DNA of 64,000 nt from Arthonia radiata (taxonomy: Eukaryota > Ascomycota > Arthoniomycetes > Arthoniales > Arthoniaceae). The stretch lies in NCBI GenBank assembly GCA_002989075.1, contig PSQN01000003.1:875366-939365 (forward strand), written 5' to 3'. This document shows positions 57,885 through 64,000 of the stretch, one piece after another. The notes below the pieces were generated by a model, which saw nothing but the letters and a program-made list of their open reading frames with translations, was not told the origin of the DNA and made no database searches. Each line of letters opens with the position of its first letter. The first letter of the stretch is position 1. The position numbers were made by a program, and so were the translations under genes.

Positions 57885-59263
57885 TGCGGGGCTGGTGGTA
57901 CGCGCGTTCCTTAGTAGAGGACAACGCGATCCCAGACGAGGACTGTAGATCAATGTGGAGACCGTAAAGCAACCGAGATGCGTTATTGATGAATGACCTA
58001 CTGTAGTCAGACAACGGAAGTAAATCAATGTTCTAAGAGCGAAATACATTGCGGCTGCCCTCCCACGTATGAGCAGGTAGTGCCTTCCCTAACAAAAACT
58101 CGCACGGGCTTCTTACATTACGTCAAGCGAAGTTCACAGCAAGCAGAGCTTTGCGCATCTGATCGAAGTCACAAGTCGGGAAGCTTCAGGTGTACCTGCG
58201 TTGAGCTATGTGAGTCTGAGTGCCGTAGCTTTTGAACTCGTACGTAGCAGTCTCTTGGGTCATGCATATTTGCAGAAATTACCGTAGATGGTGAGTCTCA
58301 GTTTATAGAGGCAGGCGCGAGGGCAGTCAATTGCACCTCACGAAGCACCGATCTCTCCTCGCGAGCGAAGAGCGAGCCCAGTCAAACAGCAGACGATTAT
58401 TATACGGGCAAACATTGTCCAGAATACTGCTTTGCATCAACATGGCGCATCCTCGATGCTTGCTATCTCTAAGCCAGCCACAGCAGATAAGATTGCTGAG
58501 ACCAGGGCAAGGCCGGCTGACTTACCAAGCTGCGACATGGCGTCGAAACAGCCGACTGCATCTGACTGTGACATTTGCGAAAACGCGTTGACAACGATCA
58601 GACCTGAAATGGTGAAGAGGACTGAGAACTGAAAGTCAGCTTGAATGAGGCGGTCAATTGGACTGAAATTAGCGACCGTCTCCACGAGGAAGTTCGAAAG
58701 TGTTGGCAACCACACTGTATCCTAAGGCGATCATAATGAGCATCGAAACGAATCTAAGAGAAGCTGCCAAGGCACCATGGTCAGTGACGGCCACGACCTG
58801 CTACTTTTGTCTTGTAGCATCAAAAATCGTCAGAGGCAAAGAACAATCGATCTGAATGGCCAGAAGGCTCAAATATGCCGTCTTCGTGCCGCCCATAAGT
58901 CAGGAGGGAAGTGATTGTGCTGCGCTGAGCTGATAGGCTATAAATTTAGTCTGTCAGTTGAAAATGCACAGGCCACTTGTTCCGCCAAAGCTTATACATG
59001 CGCAGCTGAACATGCTCCAAACGTATGATCTGGTACTGCAAAACTGCTTGTGCGTGAGAAGAGGACGGTAGTGTATCATGGATGAAGGCAACTGGTAAGG
59101 TTGGGAGTGACGGTGACGACGACATGGCGTAATAGGGTGAGGCTGGAGGAAACAGGGTGAACGCGAACGGGCACCGCGCCCCGATGAGAAATCTTGGTCG
59201 TTCAGGAGCTGTGAAGACCCCTGGCAACTTACGCCATCCATATTCAAGGTCCTGTTCCTGGAC
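57885..59263. other. Gene-poor interval, 1.4 kb
   Basis: Between the esterase-like gene and PRP2. Apart from a decayed membrane-protein fragment near 58437-58760, no gene, RNA or repeat is recognised. Confidence 0.45.
58437..58760 (-). pseudogene. Relic of a polytopic membrane protein (possibly MFS)
   Basis: Two frames give hydrophobic helices: LRFVSMLIMIALGYSVV in one, then FSVLFTISGLIVVNAFSQ and AMSQLGKSAGLALVSAILSA in another. The last resembles the S-Q-x-G-x-S-x-G-L-A helix of DHA2-type major facilitators. There is no start, the frame shifts and flanking sequence is non-coding, so a degraded fragment is inferred. The family call is weak. Confidence 0.3.
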
Positions 59264-62200
59264 TCAGACCTTCGCAGCCGGCGCGCCCTGGCCCTTGTGT
59301 CGCTTCTCCCCAGCGCCCATCTTATCGATATCCTTCTGCTTGTAAAAGTGCGGCGCCACCTCGGTCAACCACTCTGGCTTCAACTGAAAGCAACTTCGCG
59401 CGTACTCCTTGCTCGTCAGTACTAACTCATAGTATACGATCCATCGCGGCCGCTCCTCGATCAAACAGCTACTCGGGTGTAGGTATACGCTAAGCCCGTT
59501 CTTGACGGTGCGGTAGCTGCCCTCACCGCCTCTGTTTAGACGAGCAGCATTCGGGAAGAACCCGCTTGTCAGCGCTTTGAGAATGCGCGGATGATCTGAC
59601 GATCCGCAAGATGAAGGCACGACTTCTACGCGCTCGCAGAGTTTTAGTAGCTGGTCACGCACGTCTCTGGCGCGGGTAAGAGAGCGCTGCTGCAAGAAAT
59701 TCTCTTTCGCCCAGATAGGACTGAAGTCAGCATCGCACCATTGTTCCCAGACGTTCAGCAGTGTGATGTGGTCACCGCCGTCTTTCACTGTTAGTCTGTT
59801 CCTTGCGGAATCTGCGTGGATCTTCTTGTCACGGGGACGGAACCAGAGGGCTGCCGATTCGCCTAGCATAGCGATGATGGAGAGCACTTCTTCGACGCAG
59901 CCGAGGTCGTTCGCTGCGAGCACGGACTTAGAGAGAAGAGGGTCTGTGGGGAATTCAGCCATCTGTCTTCCGCGACGGGTGAGCTCGCCACGGTCGTTGA
60001 GCGCGCTGAGGGCATAAAGCGTCTCGAGGGAGCGGATGAGTGTGTCAGGAGGGGGAGCGTCCATGAAGTCGAAGTTGATGAGGTCGTGAATACCAAGAGA
60101 TTTGAGCAGGAGAACGACCGAATTGAGATTGGAACGTTGGATTTCGGGCGTGGTGTTTTCGTCGAGTTCGTTCAGGTATGCCCATTTGGTATAGAGGCGG
60201 AAGGTCTTGCCTGGGCCTACGCGGCCGGCACGGCCAGCTCGTTGATTGGCGGACGCACGACTGATGGGCGACACGACAAGAGACTCCATGCCAGAGCGAG
60301 GATTGTAGACATTTTCTTTGACGAAGCCCGGGTCGATGACATAGACAATGCCATCGATAGTGAGCGATGTCTCGGCGATGTTGGTAGCGAGGACGACTTT
60401 GCGGGCTTTGGGTGGCGTAGGCTCGAAGATCTTGGCCTGTAGATCAGTAGGGAGGTTAGCGTAGATTGGACATATGATAAGCTCGGGAGCGGAGGATCCC
60501 AGCTTGCGGCAGGTCTCAGTTAGGTTTTGCTCAGCGAGCTCGATTTCGTCTTGACCGGTCAGAAAGACGAGGATGTCGCCTCGAGGTTGGGAAAGGTGAA
60601 TCTGAAAGACGGTTGTAACTGCTGCGGCGAGGTAGTTGGCTTCTGGTTGTTGGGTGTAGTGGATGTCGACGGGATAGCGACGGCCTGGAACATTGAAGAT
60701 GGGAGCGTCGTCGAAGTATTTGGCGAACTTCTCAGCGTCGAGCGTGGCCGACGAGATGAGAAGCTTCAGATCCGGGCGGGCTCGAGCCAGATCCTTGACC
60801 AGGCCGAAGAGTACGTCCGTTGCTATCGTACGCTCGTGGGCTTCGTCAATCATCAGACACGAATAGGATGACAAGTCGGGCTCAGTGAGGAACTCTCGTA
60901 ACAGCATGCCATCAGTCATGTACTTCAGTATGGTCTTGTCCGACGTGTTATCTTCGAAGCGGATGGAGTAGCCGACTTCGTTCCCCAGCCTGACGCCCAT
61001 TTCTTCAGCGACACGTGCAGCAACTGACATGGCTGCAACACGACGTGGTTGCGTGCAGCCGACCTTTTTGCCCTCCTTAGCGTAGCCTGCTTCATACAGA
61101 TATTGCGGAAGCTGTGTCGTCTTACCAGAGCCTGTTTCACCAACAATAACCAGCACTTGGTATTTGCTGATGGCGTCCAGCAAACCTTCGCGGTACTCAT
61201 ACATGGGCAACGACTTCCGCGTATCTTCAATATTCTTCGCTTTCTGCTCCGCAGCGTTCAGCTTGTTCAGCATCATGCGTTGTTCAGCTGTCATGCGACT
61301 GCCGCGACCAGTGGGGTCGTCGACGTGATCCATGACGAACTGAACTTGCTGAGAGTCGTCGAAGACATAGTCATAGTCGGCTTCCTCGTATCGCTCTCGA
61401 CTTGCAATCTGCGCCTTTGCTCGAGCGCTCTGTTCCGCTTCCCACTGATCATGCTCAGTGATGTACTTCTCACGCCCATACTCATCGCGGTCGACGTGCC
61501 TTCGGTTAAGCGCGTCTTCCTTGCGCCGTCGGTCTAGCTTGCCCTTCTCTGTGATGTAGTCTTCCGGTAGTGCATAGCCATCAACATGGTCGTCGATCCG
61601 TAATCTTTGCTCGGCAAGTGCTAGCGTCTGTCGATCGAACTCGAACTGTTCTTTTTCTTTACGTGAAAGATCAGGATTATTCCTCTCTTCTTCATCCTGT
61701 TCTGCGACTTGCTTCCGCAACAATGCCAGCCGCTCCGCTTCACGCTTCTGCAAGTACTGCTGCCGTGCCTTGACTCTCTCGTCCTTCACATCTGTGTGGG
61801 TCGCATCTCGCCCGCCACGCCCAGACGGCCTGTCGCCGGCCGCTCTCTTGTTGCTCGACTTATCTTTCTCGCGCAGCTTCTTCTCGAGCTCCTCCCGTTC
61901 TCTCTTATCTCGCGCATCAGGATCCTCTTCGATTTCTTCCTTTGGCGGTGTTCGCGCGTCACCGTTGGCGCTTGCTGCCTCCTCCGTCTCTTCGATCTGC
62001 TCTGCCTCTTCATCAACCGAGACGTCGCCCCATCTGTCTTCATACGCTTCGCTGTCTCTCCGTCTTACCTTTCGCGGTCTGGCGCCCTCTGTTCGATCTC
62101 GGCTTCGACAACGCTTCCTAGGCGCGTCTTCTTCCCTTCTCCGCTCACGCTCACGGCTCTTATCCCTATCTTTATCGCGCCTTCTACTCCGTGCATGGTC

Positions 62201-62530
62201 ATTGTTTTTTGTTCGCGTTGGGCTTACTGCGGGCGCCTCTTCAATTCCGTGATCCATTTCGACGAGCGCATAGCGCTTCTTCGCGGGTCTTGTATCATCT
62301 GCTGTGGGAGTTGTGCCGTTGATAGGGGCGCTGACAGATGGACGCTGCTTTCTATAAAGCTCTTCACTAAAACGTCTTATGTCGCCATCGAGAAGCACCG
62401 AGAGCTTGTCGTGTAGTTGTCCGGACGACTTGGCGGTGGATGCGGTCGCCAAGACGAAGTCGACGGTCGTAGGATCTGATGCGCCAGCTAAGGCGACCAG
62501 ATTGTCAGATACGAACCGCTTGAGGTCCAT
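59264..62530 (-). CDS. PRP2: Spliceosomal DEAH-box RNA helicase PRP2 (DHX16/Cdc28)
   Basis: Intronless, 1088 aa from ATG 62530 (MDLKRFVSDNLVALAGASD). The N-terminal 400 residues are charged and R/D/E-rich. Helicase motifs in order: GETGSGKTTQLPQYL (I), TQPRRVAAMSVAARVAEEMG (Ia), DEAHERT (II), SATLDAEKF (III), LVFLTGQDEIE (IV), ATNIAETSLTIDG (V) and QRAGRAGRVGPGKTFRLYT (VI). The DEAH-type HA2/OB end follows, with YYELVLTSKEYARSCFQLKP and EWLTEVAPHFYKQKDIDKM. The YEADYDYVFDDSQQVQFV block upstream of the helicase core and the overall length fit Prp2/DHX16 rather than Prp16, Prp22 or Prp43. It remodels the activated spliceosome before the first splicing step. Confidence 0.93.
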   Translation of the reverse strand: MDLKRFVSDNLVALAGASDPTTVDFVLATASTAKSSGQLHDKLSVLLDGDIRRFSEELYRKQRPSVSAPINGTTPTADDTRPAKKRYALVEMDHGIEEAPAVSPTRTKNNDHARSRRRDKDRDKSRERERRREEDAPRKRCRSRDRTEGARPRKVRRRDSEAYEDRWGDVSVDEEAEQIEETEEAASANGDARTPPKEEIEEDPDARDKREREELEKKLREKDKSSNKRAAGDRPSGRGGRDATHTDVKDERVKARQQYLQKREAERLALLRKQVAEQDEEERNNPDLSRKEKEQFEFDRQTLALAEQRLRIDDHVDGYALPEDYITEKGKLDRRRKEDALNRRHVDRDEYGREKYITEHDQWEAEQSARAKAQIASRERYEEADYDYVFDDSQQVQFVMDHVDDPTGRGSRMTAEQRMMLNKLNAAEQKAKNIEDTRKSLPMYEYREGLLDAISKYQVLVIVGETGSGKTTQLPQYLYEAGYAKEGKKVGCTQPRRVAAMSVAARVAEEMGVRLGNEVGYSIRFEDNTSDKTILKYMTDGMLLREFLTEPDLSSYSCLMIDEAHERTIATDVLFGLVKDLARARPDLKLLISSATLDAEKFAKYFDDAPIFNVPGRRYPVDIHYTQQPEANYLAAAVTTVFQIHLSQPRGDILVFLTGQDEIELAEQNLTETCRKLGSSAPELIICPIYANLPTDLQAKIFEPTPPKARKVVLATNIAETSLTIDGIVYVIDPGFVKENVYNPRSGMESLVVSPISRASANQRAGRAGRVGPGKTFRLYTKWAYLNELDENTTPEIQRSNLNSVVLLLKSLGIHDLINFDFMDAPPPDTLIRSLETLYALSALNDRGELTRRGRQMAEFPTDPLLSKSVLAANDLGCVEEVLSIIAMLGESAALWFRPRDKKIHADSARNRLTVKDGGDHITLLNVWEQWCDADFSPIWAKENFLQQRSLTRARDVRDQLLKLCERVEVVPSSCGSSDHPRILKALTSGFFPNAARLNRGGEGSYRTVKNGLSVYLHPSSCLIEERPRWIVYYELVLTSKEYARSCFQLKPEWLTEVAPHFYKQKDIDKMGAGEKRHKGQGAPAAKV

Positions 62531-63068
62531 GGTTGACGATGAGGAATCAGTTGGAGGGGTTTGTGGGAGGGATCTGGCTTGTAGACTGCACTTTTAGCCA
62601 GCACTTTCACGTGCGATTTCATCTACGCCAAGCGCGATCGCACGGATAGATAGGGCTGATAGCGTTTATCATTCCCATCGTAAACCTCCCAGCTCAATGC
62701 ATTAAAATGAGGGACCGCGAGGTAAGATGATCTTGGCGTTCTCGATGCTTTGACTATCGAAAATTCCGTCCATATTGTGGCAGATTGCCAGCCTTGAGAG
62801 CGTGCGGTCATAAAACGAACACCTCAGATGCGTGACCTACAAACACGACTGGATGTACAAAACGCGGAGCATTTGCATATAATTGCATTCACATTCGGAA
62901 GGGTCGCGAGAAGGCCGAAGAGCTGGCGACGCCGGTAATTGTTAGATTGAAGACACTGTTTGTCCATGCAATGGTTCTGCTGTCGGGATGCGGTTCTGCC
63001 TCAGCAACATGTCCTGATACGCACAGAACCATGTTGGCAAATAGCGCATTAGAACAAGAGCCTCGCTC
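62531..63068. other. Intergenic
   Basis: PRP2 promoter and SRPK 3' region. No gene or RNA recognised. Confidence 0.5.
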
Positions 63069-64000
63069 CTAGATTGAGTTGAACCACGGGTCCTGCAGCA
63101 GTTCCGCAGCCGTGGGGCGATCCCTAGCCTCGTACTGCAAGGCTTTTCGAATTAGCGAGAGAATCTGCTCAGCTTCTTTGTCGTCGATGTCGTCAAGCTT
63201 TTCGGAGGCCAAAAGGTCCTCGAGTGAGGGTGCAGACTCGCTGTCCGACTCTTCATCTACATCAATTGTCGCGCCGTCCGAATCTGCACCGTTCGAGCCT
63301 AGATCAGCTTCCATTCCGTCCTTAGATGCTGCTTGATGGCCATCCTGAGAGGCAATCTCGTCTGAAGACAACGAGTCCGTATCGCAGCCACAATTGCTAG
63401 CAGGACCGTCCCCTGCATCCGAAAATTGTAGCACCTGCGTGCGGATGTTCTCCCCGTCTGGACCAAAGTATCGATCGTATCGCGGCCACCGACCCCGCAT
63501 ATTTGCTGGCAATGGACCCAAGACGTCAAACATGAGTAGGAGATGCTCATCGTCGATACTGCGCTGGTCTTGATCAGGTAACACGAACATGCAGAAGAGT
63601 GGCAGGCTATAGATCATATTAGATGCTGCAGCAAAAGTGGTCTGAGAAGGGAAGACGAACCCCGTGCAAATCTCAAACAGAAGGCAGCCGAAGTTCCATA
63701 TGTCTATTTTCTCGCCCAAGGGCAACCCCAGCACGAGCTCTGGTGCTCTCAAAGCCGTGGGCGTGACAATCCTAGGGGGTGGTTCATGGAAGAGGAATGC
63801 TGCTGGTGTTAATGCTGGTGTTAGACAGAGTGCAGAGTCTCTCACCTCCACCAAGATCCGATATCTTGGCCTCTACTGCGTGAGGCGCCAGCTCCACCTC
63901 TTGGTCCAGTGGCATCGCAACGTACAAGTACTGGGGAGCCCATGGATCAGACTTCCCATCGCGCCGTCTGACGAGTGCTGATGTGCGCTCATGGCCCGCC
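63069..64000 (-). CDS. SR-protein kinase (SRPK-like), C-terminal part (runs off right edge)
   Basis: Exons 63606-63069, 63799-63661 and 63846 to beyond 64000 are in phase. The visible part opens before the DFG-equivalent KISDLGGAFLFHEP (DLG, as in SRPKs), then ALRAPELVLGLPLGEKIDIW, NFGCLLFEICTGLPLFCMF and DDEHLLLMFDVLGPLPANM. An acidic insertion of about 80 residues follows (DSDGATIDVDEESDSESAPS), then the terminal helices DKEAEQILSLIRKALQYEAR and DRPTAAELLQDPWFNSI. SRPKs phosphorylate RS dipeptides of splicing and export factors; the acidic insert near the C-lobe is typical. The N-lobe, spacer and start lie outside the window. Confidence 0.88.

Overview
The window looks like nuclear DNA of a filamentous ascomycete (Pezizomycotina; Dothideomycetes-like is my guess). 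Genes are dense and carry short introns (about 47-150 nt) with GT..AG ends and CTAAC/CTGAC-type branch points. The gene set is fungal: a group X hybrid histidine kinase, SKN7, ATG26, PEP4, THI20, RCO1, a LIP-type secreted lipase and VID27. There is no operon structure and no prokaryotic or phage signal. Every splice junction given here was read by eye from splice sites, frame continuity and family resemblance, not from transcripts.

Left third (1-24 kb): the N-terminal part of a large hybrid histidine kinase runs off the left edge. It is followed by a gene-poor stretch holding two tiny spliced coiled-coil genes, then the kinetochore subunit NSL1/Mis14, the sterol glucosyltransferase ATG26 and the vacuolar aspartyl protease PEP4. 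Next comes a head-to-head pair of mitochondrial biogenesis genes (bS18m and a CIA84-like PPR protein) and the two-PHD Rpd3S subunit RCO1.

Middle (24-46 kb): an EBP1/PA2G4 (Cdb4) homologue, eIF2B epsilon, the HSF/response-regulator factor SKN7, three proteins I cannot name, an AIG2/GGCT-like protein and the DNA polymerase alpha catalytic subunit. A gene-free 2-kb interval at 42.6-44.7 kb contains two diverged, collinear copies of an unknown element. It is followed by the bifunctional thiamin gene THI20.

Right third (46-64 kb): a secreted lipase, mitochondrial uS17m, the AP-1 beta adaptin, VID27, a PC-esterase-type membrane protein interrupted by an in-frame amber codon, a membrane-protein relic, the spliceosomal helicase PRP2, and the C-terminal part of an SRPK kinase that runs off the right edge.

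Most genes are housekeeping and do not form a pathway cluster. The loose themes are mitochondrial translation and complex I assembly (bS18m, uS17m, CIA84-like), vacuole/autophagy/traffic (ATG26, PEP4, VID27, AP-1 beta) and splicing (PRP2, SRPK). The items most worth a second look are: the duplicated non-coding element; the coding-like 62-codon extension behind the RCO1 stop; the amber codon in the esterase; the hairpin filling a 47-nt THI20 intron; and the paired micro-coiled-coil genes.
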